Source: Streptomyces nitrosporeus
GTDB lineage: Bacteria > Actinomycetota > Actinomycetes > Streptomycetales > Streptomycetaceae
Length of the DNA: 64,000 nt
Reading direction: 5' to 3'
Assembly: GCF_008704555.1 (NCBI RefSeq)
Contig: NZ_CP023702.1
Location: 4,874,001 to 4,938,000, forward strand
Shown: piece after piece, positions 25,577 to 32,941 of the stretch
Layout of the letters: each line of letters starts with the position of its first letter
Numbering within the stretch: the first letter of the stretch is position 1
Notes under the pieces: generated by a model
Seen by the model: the letters and a program-made list of their open reading frames with translations, nothing else
Told to the model about the DNA's origin: nothing
Database searches by the model: none
Position numbers and translations under genes: made by a program

Positions 25577-25744
25577 GTCCGCGTCCGCCCCGGTCCGTGC
25601 CCGGCCCGCGTCCGCCCCGGTCCGCGTCCTGCCCGGTCCGCGCCCACCCCGCAGGCCCCGCGCTCCCGCCGCCCCACGCGGACGGGCCCGGGGCCCGCGT
25701 CCCACCCGAACGGACCCGCCCCCGCCGGCCGGTAGGCTCGCGCC

Positions 25745-26482
<738 letters not shown>

Positions 26483-26584
26483 AGAGGGAACCACCCGCAC
26501 GGTGTGCCGCGTTGTTACGGGTACGGGCGCACGGGTCGAACCGTGCGCCCCGTCCATGTATCCGCCCGGGGGAGGAACCACACC

Positions 26585-26974
26585 ATGGCCGCGCGCCGCC
26601 ACCGACGCACCGCACTCGCCGCCACCGCCGTCCTGCTGACGCTCACCGCGGCCGCGGGCTGCGCCGGCGTGGAGAAGGCCCTGGACTGCGTCCGCACCGC
26701 GGACGCCATCGCCACCAGCGTCGACAACCTCCAGCAGGCCGTGTCCAACGCCTCGAACGACCCGACGCAGGCGTCCGAATCCCTCGACCGGATCGACAAG
26801 GAACTGGGCAACCTCGGCGACACCACGGACGACGCGGACCTCTCCAAGGCCGTCGACGACCTCCAGGCCGGTGTCACCAACGTCCGGGAAGCCATCGAGA
26901 ACGGCGACGCCACCCCCGACATCGCCCCGGTCACCGACGCCGCCACCGAGATCGGCAAGGTCTGCAGCCCCTGA
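26585..26974 (+). CDS. Small lipoprotein, helical
   Basis: A 129-residue protein with a lipoprotein signal (RRTALAATAVLLTLTAAAGC), the lipobox cysteine at residue 23. The mature part is acidic and helical with heptad-like runs (SVDNLQQAVSNAS, DDLQAGVTNVREAIENG), and two further cysteines lie near its ends (LDCVRT and KVCSP). It is exported and attached to the outer face of the membrane. No family is recognised. It sits between rph and rdgB, 20 bp before rdgB, probably in one operon. Confidence 0.75.
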   Translation: MAARRHRRTALAATAVLLTLTAAAGCAGVEKALDCVRTADAIATSVDNLQQAVSNASNDPTQASESLDRIDKELGNLGDTTDDADLSKAVDDLQAGVTNVREAIENGDATPDIAPVTDAATEIGKVCSP

Positions 26975-26994
26975 GACCCGGCGATAATCAGGAC

Positions 26995-27597
26995 ATGACC
27001 CGCCTGATCCTCGCCACCCGCAACGCCGGGAAAATCACCGAACTCCACGCGATCCTCGCCGACGCCGGCCTCACCCACGACCTCGTCGGCGCGGACGCGT
27101 ACCCCGAGATCCCCGACGTCAGGGAAACCGGCGTCACCTTCGCCGAGAACGCCCTGCTCAAGGCGCACGCCCTGGCCCGGGCCACCGGCCACCCCGCCAT
27201 CGCCGACGACTCCGGCCTCTGCGTCGACGTGCTCGGCGGGGCCCCCGGCATCTTCTCGGCCCGCTGGTCCGGCACCCACGGCGACGACACCGCCAACCTG
27301 AACCTGCTCCTGGCCCAGCTCGGCGACATCTCCGACCCCCACCGCGGGGCCTACTTCGCCTGCGCCGCGGCCCTGGCCCTCCCCGACGGCACGGAACGCG
27401 TGGTCGAGGGCCGCCTCGAAGGCACCCTGCGCCAGGCCCCGGCCGGCACCCACGGCTTCGGCTACGACCCGATCCTCCAGCCGGACGGCGAGGACCGGAC
27501 CTGTGCGGAACTCTCCCCCGCGGAGAAGAACGCCATCAGCCACCGCGGCAAGGCGTTCCGGGCGCTGGTGCCGGTGGTGCGGGAGCTGGTGGGCTGA
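26995..27597 (+). CDS. rdgB: XTP/dITP pyrophosphatase (HAM1/RdgB)
   Basis: A 200-residue housecleaning enzyme that hydrolyses dITP, XTP and related non-canonical purine triphosphates to monophosphates. Motifs: LILATRNAGKITEL (nucleotide binding), TFAENALLKA, ADDSGLCVDVLGGAPGIFSARW (metal site), THGFGYDPILQPDG and the C-terminal SHRGKAFRAL. The length is typical. It ends at a strong hairpin shared with the tRNA-like gene on the other strand. Confidence 0.96.
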   Translation: MTRLILATRNAGKITELHAILADAGLTHDLVGADAYPEIPDVRETGVTFAENALLKAHALARATGHPAIADDSGLCVDVLGGAPGIFSARWSGTHGDDTANLNLLLAQLGDISDPHRGAYFACAAALALPDGTERVVEGRLEGTLRQAPAGTHGFGYDPILQPDGEDRTCAELSPAEKNAISHRGKAFRALVPVVRELVG

Positions 27598-27603
27598 CGC
27601 ATT

Positions 27604-27638
27604 GATGCCTGGCCGTCCGGTGTGGAGGGCCAGGCATC
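27604..27638. terminator. Bidirectional hairpin between rdgB and tRNA-like gene
   Basis: GATGCCTGGCC pairs perfectly with GGCCAGGCATC across a 13-base loop. It begins 7 bases after the rdgB stop and 9 bases beyond the 3' end of the minus-strand tRNA-like gene. Confidence 0.85.
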
Positions 27639-27646
27639 AGGGACAG

Positions 27647-27721
27647 TGCGCCCGGTCGGATTCGAACCGACACAAACACGACCACCTAAAGATCGCCGCT
27701 CACCAGTTGGCGTACGGGCGC
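27647..27721 (-). tRNA. tRNA-like gene, UAG anticodon, short variable arm
   Basis: Reading the minus strand, a 75-base cloverleaf can be drawn. The acceptor stem GCGCCCG/CGGGCGC is perfect (7 bp). The T-arm GTCGG-TTCGAAT-CCGAC is perfect with canonical loop bases. The anticodon stem CGATC/GGTCG (one G-U) encloses TTTAGGT, giving anticodon UAG. The D-arm has only 3 good pairs (CGC/GCG) but keeps GG in the loop, and U8 is present. The discriminator base is A, with no encoded CCA. UAG would read CUA leucine codons, but leucine tRNAs need a long variable arm and this one has about 7 bases. It could be a divergent working tRNA, a pseudo-tRNA or an unusual isoacceptor. Confidence 0.7.
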
Positions 27722-27769
27722 GTAGCAGTCCTCAGCTTACTGCCCTCCGCACAGCAGGGGCAGCAGGTG

Positions 27770-28459
27770 TCAGGAAGAGGCTCCGTCGCGCGGACCAGGA
27801 ACCCCGTGTTTCTTGCCGCCCCTGCACCAGGTAGCGGTGACAGAGTGGCAGTTCGGACACAGCAGGCGGAGATTCTCCCTGCGGTCGTCACTCCAGTCCC
27901 CGTTGATGTGATCCACTTCCAAGGTCATGGGCTTGTCCAGCCAGACCGCGCCGGTCCCGCACTCGGCGCACTCTTCCGGGACGCCGGTCTCCCGCAGCGC
28001 GCGGCGTAGCAGCGCTGTCCTCGTACGGCGTCCGCCATCGTGCTTGACCAGGAGTTGTACAGCGGTCTTGGGTGCGGTGTTCCCGGCCTGTCCTCGCTGA
28101 TGGCCTTGACCCAGGAAGTGTGAAGTGGTGAGTCCGTCCTCGGCGACCCACTCGCGCAGGCGGCTCCGCTGACTCGTGTTGTCCGGACGGCCCAGTCGGC
28201 GGAGGGCGTCGGCGATAGAAACGGCAGCGGCGACAGCTTCGCTCAGCTCTGCGGGGGAGGGCCGTTCCCTGGCGCTGGGGTGGACGCGGCGAGGAAAGTG
28301 GGAGACATCGATCCCGTAGTGCTCGAAGCGCCTGAACAGGTAACGGCGGAGCTGGCTGTAGGGGCGGACGCCCAGGAAGGTGACGACTTCCTGGATGTCG
28401 GCGCATCTCATCGCCGCCTCGGCCAGTCGTTCCCGTGTGTAACGGCTGGCGGCGGTCAT
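27770..28459 (-). CDS. HNH endonuclease with tandem N-terminal DNA-binding repeats
   Basis: A 229-residue protein. The C-terminal HNH domain is complete: CAEC zinc pair, LEVDHINGDWSDD with the first His, ENLRLLCPNCHS with Asn, the second zinc pair and the last His. The N-terminal 130 residues hold two copies of a roughly 45-residue unit: YTRERLAEAA...LGVRP...RRYLFRRFEHYGIDVSHF, then SPAELSEAVAAAVSIADALRRLG...GLTTSHF, which look like helix-turn-helix modules. The start overlaps the stop of the next HNH gene (ATGA), so they form an operon. It ends 48 bases before the tRNA-like gene. Likely a sequence-specific nuclease of mobile or defence type; the target is unknown. Confidence 0.85.
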   Translation of the reverse strand: MTAASRYTRERLAEAAMRCADIQEVVTFLGVRPYSQLRRYLFRRFEHYGIDVSHFPRRVHPSARERPSPAELSEAVAAAVSIADALRRLGRPDNTSQRSRLREWVAEDGLTTSHFLGQGHQRGQAGNTAPKTAVQLLVKHDGGRRTRTALLRRALRETGVPEECAECGTGAVWLDKPMTLEVDHINGDWSDDRRENLRLLCPNCHSVTATWCRGGKKHGVPGPRDGASS

Positions 28460-29115
28460 CGCTCCTCGCCGCATACCGGGTCGCGACGCCTTTTTCCACG
28501 GCCTCGGTAGGTGTCGGTCGTCGAATGGCAGTTGGGGCAGAGCAGCCGCAGGTTTCGTAGCCGGTTGTCCTGCCAGTCGCCGTTGATGTGATCGACTTCG
28601 AGTGGCAGGGGCCGGCCCCGCCACGTCGGATCTGTACCGCACAGGGCACAGCGTTCGGCGCAGCCCATGGAGATCATGGCTCGCTTGAGCCGCTCACCGG
28701 ATATACGTCGGGCAAGGGTTCCACTCCGGTTGACGAGCAGTTCCTCCGGACGTCGGCAACGTACCTCTCCCTTCCTTGACGGTGCGGTGAAGTGCGATGT
28801 GTCGATGCCCAGAGCCCTCACGCGCCGACTGATGTGGGTGTGCTGGCCCCCCACGACCTCGAGGCCGAGTCGGCGCAGTACGTCACACATGCTGGACGAG
28901 GACGTGACCGCCGCTTGGAGGACCTCCTTCGTCCATCGCGCGCCTTCTCTCTCGAAGTGGCGGGTGTCCACGCCGAGTCTCCGCATGCGCGCGAGGAGAT
29001 AACGGCGTGACGAGCTCTTCGGATCCACCCCGAGCCTGCCCAGGGCTTCGGACAGTGTTCGTGATGACGCAGCCGCCGCTGTGAGGCGTTCGCGTGTGTA
29101 CGGACTCGCCGGCAC
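28456..29115 (-). CDS. Second HNH endonuclease, paralogue of its neighbour
   Basis: A 219-residue protein with the same plan. Two N-terminal units (YTRERLTAAAASSRTLSEAL...RRLGVDTRHF and WTKEVLQAAVTSSSSMCDVLRRLG...LGIDTSHF) precede an HNH domain with CALC, LEVDHINGDWQDN, LRNLRLLCPNCHS. Start GTG 29115 is set by GGAGGG 4 bases upstream; an in-frame extension to 29184 is Arg-rich and unlikely. It is first in the two-gene operon. The divergence between the two proteins outside the motifs suggests an old duplication, each perhaps with its own DNA site. Confidence 0.85.
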   Translation of the reverse strand: MPASPYTRERLTAAAASSRTLSEALGRLGVDPKSSSRRYLLARMRRLGVDTRHFEREGARWTKEVLQAAVTSSSSMCDVLRRLGLEVVGGQHTHISRRVRALGIDTSHFTAPSRKGEVRCRRPEELLVNRSGTLARRISGERLKRAMISMGCAERCALCGTDPTWRGRPLPLEVDHINGDWQDNRLRNLRLLCPNCHSTTDTYRGRGKRRRDPVCGEER

Positions 29116-29203
29116 GTTCCCTCCATCCCCGGCCGTGCGTGCGCGGCCTCGTACGGAGCAACGAACCGTTGAGCGGACGGTCACGTCCGGAATGCGATGA
29201 GAT

Positions 29204-29251
29204 GCGGAAGGGCCGGTACCGCTTACTGTGAAGCGGTACCGGCCCTTCCGC
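29204..29251. terminator. 21-bp perfect inverted repeat
   Basis: Twenty-one bases starting GCGGAAGGGCCGG pair without mismatch with the complement across the 6-base loop ACTGTG. It lies 14 bases after the minus-strand MFS stop and 88 bases upstream of the HNH operon start, so it should end MFS transcripts and insulate the HNH genes. Confidence 0.9.
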
Positions 29252-29265
29252 GGGGTGCGCGTGGG

Positions 29266-30762
29266 TCAGAACTTCGGGTCCGGGCTCTGGGCCTCGACCA
29301 GTTCGACCGCCTCCTCGGGGGTCTCCACCGAGGGCGGGGAGCCGGCCAGGGGCTTGTTGGCGGTCTCCTTCATGCAGGCGACCGCGATCACGCCGATCAG
29401 GGCCGCGGCCATCGCGTAGTACGCCGGCATCAGGTTCGAGCCGGACCAGCTGATCAGGGCCGTGATCACCAGCGGGGTCGTGCCGCCGAAGATCGACGCG
29501 GAGAGGTTGTAGCCGACCGACAGGGAGCCGTAGCGGACGTTGGTCGGGAAGAGCGCCGGGAGCGCGGCGGACATCGTGCCCAGCATGCAGACCAGGGAGA
29601 GGCCCAGCATCAGCATGCCGGCGGTGATGGCGACGATGCTGCCCTGGCGGATCAGCAGGAACGCGGGGAGGGACAGGAAGAGGAAGCCGAGCATGCCGGC
29701 CATCAGCAGCGGTTTGCGGCCGAAGCGGTCGGACATCTTGCCGAACCGGCTGATGATCAGCATCAGGAAGACCATGACCACGAGCAGGATGAGCAGACCG
29801 TGGGTCTCGCTGTAGCCGAGCTCGTCGGAGAGATAGGTCGGCATGTACGACAGCAGCATGTAGTCGGTGATGTTGTACGCCCCGACGAGGGCGATGCAGA
29901 GGATCAGCGTCGGCCAGTACTGCCGGAAGATCTTGGCCAGATCGCCCTTGGCGGTGGACTCGACGTGGTCGGCGGCCTCGGTGGCGTGGGCGGTGCCGCC
30001 CTCCAGCTTCTGGAAGGCCGGGGTCTCGTCGAGCCGGAGCCGCAGGTAGAGGCCGACCAGGCCGAGGGGTCCGGCGACCAGGAACGGGATGCGCCAGCCC
30101 CAGGATTCCATCTGGGGGGTGTCCAGGACCGCGTACAGGGCGGTGACCAGGCCGGCCGCGCCGACGTAGCCGGCGAGGGTGCCGAACTCCAGGAAGCTGC
30201 CGAAGAAGCCGCGGCGCTTGTCGGGGGCGTACTCGGCGATGAAGGTGGAGGCGCCGCCGTACTCGCCGCCCGTGGAGAAGCCCTGGAGCATGCGGAAGAC
30301 GATCAGCAGGACGGGTGCCCAGATCCCGATGGTGTCGTGGGAGGGGATGACGCCGATCGCGAAGGTGCCGATCGCCATGAGGATCATGGTGAGGGCGAGG
30401 ACCTTCTTGCGGCCGATCTTGTCGCCCATCGGTCCGAAGAACATGCCGCCCAGCGGCCGGACCAGGAAGGCGACGGCGAAGGTCGCGAAGGACGAGAGCA
30501 GCTGGGTGGTGTCGTTCCCGGACGGGAAGAAGACGTGGCCGATGGTGACGGCCAGGTAGGAGTAGATGCCGAAGTCGAACCACTCCATGGCGTTACCGAG
30601 GGAGGCCGCCTTCACCGCGCGCTTGACCGCCTGGTCGTCGGTGACGGTGATGTCGGTCCGACGGAGCCGGGGGTTCTGGCGCTTCCTGATGGCACGGAAG
30701 AGGGCGGGATGGCGTTTGACCGCTTCAGGGTCGGCCGCCTGGTGGGGGTCGGAGGCCGCCAT
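29266..30762 (-). CDS. MFS proline/betaine or organic-acid symporter (ProP-like)
   Basis: A 498-residue transporter of the metabolite:H+ symporter group. The start of the membrane part, AASLGNAMEWFDFGIYSYLA, has the acidic residues typical of ProP/shikimate-type carriers. FFGPMGDKIGRKKVLA and ISRFGKMSDRFGRKPLL are the two MFS signature loops, and FSTGGEYGGASTFIAEY is another group marker. It imports osmolytes or carboxylates; the substrate is not fixed. The 50-residue N-terminal cytoplasmic extension is Arg-rich. Confidence 0.92.
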   Translation of the reverse strand: MAASDPHQAADPEAVKRHPALFRAIRKRQNPRLRRTDITVTDDQAVKRAVKAASLGNAMEWFDFGIYSYLAVTIGHVFFPSGNDTTQLLSSFATFAVAFLVRPLGGMFFGPMGDKIGRKKVLALTMILMAIGTFAIGVIPSHDTIGIWAPVLLIVFRMLQGFSTGGEYGGASTFIAEYAPDKRRGFFGSFLEFGTLAGYVGAAGLVTALYAVLDTPQMESWGWRIPFLVAGPLGLVGLYLRLRLDETPAFQKLEGGTAHATEAADHVESTAKGDLAKIFRQYWPTLILCIALVGAYNITDYMLLSYMPTYLSDELGYSETHGLLILLVVMVFLMLIISRFGKMSDRFGRKPLLMAGMLGFLFLSLPAFLLIRQGSIVAITAGMLMLGLSLVCMLGTMSAALPALFPTNVRYGSLSVGYNLSASIFGGTTPLVITALISWSGSNLMPAYYAMAAALIGVIAVACMKETANKPLAGSPPSVETPEEAVELVEAQSPDPKF

Positions 30763-30863
30763 GGCCGGTTCCTTTCCTCGAAGGGTGTTCCAGGAAAGGC
30801 TTCTGCGCGGTCATGGCGGCTGCAAACCGAATTCACGGCCGAATGCGACGCCGGTCACATGTT

Positions 30864-30884
30864 TTCGGCCAAGGGATGGCCGAA
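30864..30884 (-). terminator. Hairpin after bcp
   Basis: TTCGGCCA pairs perfectly with TGGCCGAA across 5 bases, starting 3 bases beyond the bcp stop on the minus strand. Confidence 0.7.
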
Positions 30885-30887
30885 GGG

Positions 30888-31355
30888 TCAGATGCCGAGA
30901 TCCTTGATGATCTTGGCTACGTGGCCCGTCGCCCTGACGTTGTAGAGAGCCTGCTCCACCTTGCCCTCCTCGTCGACGACGATCGTGGAGCGGATGACGC
31001 CTGTCACCACTTTGCCGTAGAGCTTCTTCTCGCCGTAGGCGCCGTAGGCCTCCAGGGTCTTCTTGGAGGGGTCGCCGACCAGCTTGACCTGGAGGTTCTC
31101 CTTCTCGCGGAAGGCGGCGAGCTTCTCCGGCTTGTCGGGGGAGACGCCGATGACGTCGTAGCCCGCGCCGGAGAGGAGTTCCAGGTTGTCGGTGAAGTCG
31201 CAGGCCTGCTTGGTGCAACCGGGGGTAAGTGCGGCGGGGTAGAAGTAGACGATGACCTTGCGGCCCTTGTGGTCCGCCAGCGAGACGTCCTTGCCGTCGG
31301 CGTCCGGAAGGGTGAAGGCGGGTGCGGTGTCGCCGGGCTGGAGTCGCTCGCTCAT
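30888..31355 (-). CDS. bcp: Thiol peroxidase (Bcp/PrxQ peroxiredoxin)
   Basis: A 155-residue peroxiredoxin that reduces hydroperoxides using thioredoxin. The peroxidatic Cys47 is in YPAALTPGCTKQACDFTD, with the resolving Cys52 five residues later, the PrxQ pattern. The N-terminus LQPGDTAPAFTLPDADG and VIGVSPDKPEKLAAF are typical. ATG 31355 is preceded by CGAGGAGAACC. It is divergent from the DUF3618 gene. Confidence 0.95.
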   Translation of the reverse strand: MSERLQPGDTAPAFTLPDADGKDVSLADHKGRKVIVYFYPAALTPGCTKQACDFTDNLELLSGAGYDVIGVSPDKPEKLAAFREKENLQVKLVGDPSKKTLEAYGAYGEKKLYGKVVTGVIRSTIVVDEEGKVEQALYNVRATGHVAKIIKDLGI

Positions 31356-31503
31356 GGTTCTCCTCGGGTGGCAGGCGGGCTGTACGGGACCGAGCGTAGT
31401 AGGGCGTGTCAGGGGAAGTAGGGGGTGCCGCCGGGTGTACGGGCGGCCGAGCTGACAGACTGTCGATGAAGGTTTACCGGACGACGACCACGGAGGCGGC
31501 GCA

Positions 31504-31827
31504 GTGTCGGATACCAGGACCCCTGCGCAGATCGAGGCGGACATCATCGGCAGGCGTGAGCAGCTGGCGCTGGTGCTGGACGAGATCGGTGTGCGGGTGC
31601 ACCCCAAGACGATCATGGGTGACGCGAAGGCCAAGGTGGCGTCCACGGTGGACCGGACGGCGGGGCGGGCTTTCGTCGCGGTGAACCGGTCGGTGTCGGA
31701 TGTGAAGGCGCAGTTCGTGGCGGAGGACGGTTCGCCCCGCCTGGAGCGTGTGGTTCCGGCGGCGTTGCTGGTGGCGGGCGCGGTTTCGCTGCTGGTGGTG
31801 TCGTCGCGGCGCAGGAAGCGCTGCTGA
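31504..31827 (+). CDS. DUF3618 membrane-associated protein
   Basis: A 107-residue protein. The N-terminal RTPAQIEADIIGRREQLALVLDEI is the DUF3618 motif, followed by an amphipathic stretch and one C-terminal transmembrane segment (VVPAALLVAGAVSLLVVSS) ending in Arg/Lys residues. GTG 31504 is preceded by GGAGG. The function is unknown; similar proteins often accompany phage-shock or DUF1269-like membrane genes elsewhere. Confidence 0.85.
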   Translation: MSDTRTPAQIEADIIGRREQLALVLDEIGVRVHPKTIMGDAKAKVASTVDRTAGRAFVAVNRSVSDVKAQFVAEDGSPRLERVVPAALLVAGAVSLLVVSSRRRKRC

Positions 31828-31968
31828 GTCCGCGGGTGCGGCGGGGGCCGCGGCCGTGGTGCCCGGGGCGTTCGCCGGTGTCCGCCCCGCCGGTCGGTCC
31901 GGTGTCCGGGAGGGCGGGTCGTGGCCCTGGGGCGTGCGGGCGGGGCCGGGGCAGGTAGGTTTCGGGGC

Positions 31969-32307
31969 GTGAGTGAGAACACCGACGACAAGCTGCCCAT
32001 CCGGATGCTGCACGACCGCGTGCTGGTCCGGTCCGATTCCCCCGAGGGTGAGCGGCGTTCCGGCGGCGGCATCCTGATCCCGGCGACGGCGGCGGTGGGC
32101 CGGCGTCTGGCGTGGGCCGCGGTGGTCGCGGTCGGTCAGAACGTGCGGACCGTGGAGCCGGGCGACCGGGTGCTGTACGACCCGGAGGACCGTGCGGAGG
32201 TCGAGGTCCGCGGTGTGGCGTACGTGCTGATGCGGGAGCGGGACCTGCACGCGGTGGCGGCGGACCGGTTCGAGGGTGCGGTGGATTCGACCGGGCTGTA
32301 TCTGTAG
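31969..32307 (+). CDS. GroES-fold protein (non-operonic Cpn10-like)
   Basis: A 112-residue protein with the Cpn10 fold: IRMLHDRVLVRSD near the N-terminus, GGGILIPATA in place of the GroES mobile loop, VVAVGQNVRTVEPGDRVLYD and MRERDLHAVA at the end. It stands alone without GroEL, so its partner is uncertain. GTG 31969 places the first motif at residue 9, as in GroES. A strong terminator follows 98 bases downstream. Confidence 0.85.
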   Translation: MSENTDDKLPIRMLHDRVLVRSDSPEGERRSGGGILIPATAAVGRRLAWAAVVAVGQNVRTVEPGDRVLYDPEDRAEVEVRGVAYVLMRERDLHAVAADRFEGAVDSTGLYL

Positions 32308-32405
32308 CGGGACGCGGTGCCCGCGGGGTGCCGCGGGGCTTCGCGCGGATGGTTCACGCGGGCGGTGTGCGTGGAGGGTCCGCGTGGACCGGCCGTGTGG
32401 GGGAG

Positions 32406-32431
32406 GGCCCGGTGACCGTGGTCACCGGGCC
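32406..32431 (+). terminator. Hairpin after GroES-like gene
   Basis: GGCCCGGTGACC and GGTCACCGGGCC form a perfect 12-base inverted repeat with 2 bases between, followed by TTTCG. Confidence 0.8.
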
Positions 32432-32468
32432 TTTCGCGTGGGCGGCGGCGCTTGTTACGGTGGATGTT

Positions 32469-32510
32469 CCCGACGAGACGCGCCGTACCGGGTTTCCGCA
32501 AAGACGACGC
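32469..32510 (+). promoter_or_regulatory. Guanidine-III (ykkC-III) riboswitch
   Basis: The segment carries the guanidine-III core as I recall it from the Thermobifida fusca structure: GACGAG, then GCGCCGTACC, then CAAAGACG. The first stem keeps pairing with changed bases (CCCG 32469-32472 with CGGG 32489-32492, where T. fusca has CCGG with CCGG), which is covariation. The second stem is GCGCCGT 32480-32486 with ACGACGC 32504-32510 (one mismatch). It ends 40 bases before a sugE/gdx exporter start, the expected target. Confidence 0.85.
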
Positions 32511-32549
32511 ACCTGTTGTCCGTGTGTTCCGTCGTGTGGAGGTGCCGTC

Positions 32550-32870
32550 ATGGCATGGGTGCTGCTGATCGTCGCGGGTCTGCTGGAAGTGGGCTGGTCG
32601 ATCGGGATGAAGTACACCGAGGGGTTCACCCGGCTGTGGCCGAGTGTGTTCACCGGTATGGGGATCGTGGCCAGCATGATGCTGCTGTCGCAGGCGGCGA
32701 AGACGCTGCCGATCGGGACGGCGTACGGGGTGTGGGTCGGGATCGGTGCGGCGGGTGCCGCGGTGCTGGGCATGGTGGTGCTGAACGAGCCGGTGACGGC
32801 GGCCCGGATCTTCTTCGTCTGTCTGCTGCTGGTCGCGGTGGTGGGTCTGAAGGCGACCTCGGGGCACTGA
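32550..32870 (+). CDS. sugE: SMR guanidinium exporter (SugE/Gdx)
   Basis: A 106-residue small multidrug resistance protein with four hydrophobic segments. The central glutamate is in LLIVAGLLEVGWSIGMKYTEGFT; GTAYGVWVGIGAAGAAVLGM and the C-terminal LKATSGH are typical of the Gdx subtype, which exchanges guanidinium for protons. GGAGG lies 8 bases before ATG 32550. The guanidine-III riboswitch upstream supports guanidine as substrate. Confidence 0.95.
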   Translation: MAWVLLIVAGLLEVGWSIGMKYTEGFTRLWPSVFTGMGIVASMMLLSQAAKTLPIGTAYGVWVGIGAAGAAVLGMVVLNEPVTAARIFFVCLLLVAVVGLKATSGH

Positions 32871-32941
32871 GGCTCCGGACGGGTCGAGAGGGGCGCCGCG
32901 AGCCGGGCGCCCCTCTTCGTCCGTCTTCCCGGCCGTCCTGC

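Noticed and set aside
27598..29260. Integrative element attached at the tRNA-like gene
   Set aside because: No integrase, excisionase or direct repeat of the tRNA end is visible, so an ICE or prophage is not supported, though an insertion of the HNH pair remains possible.
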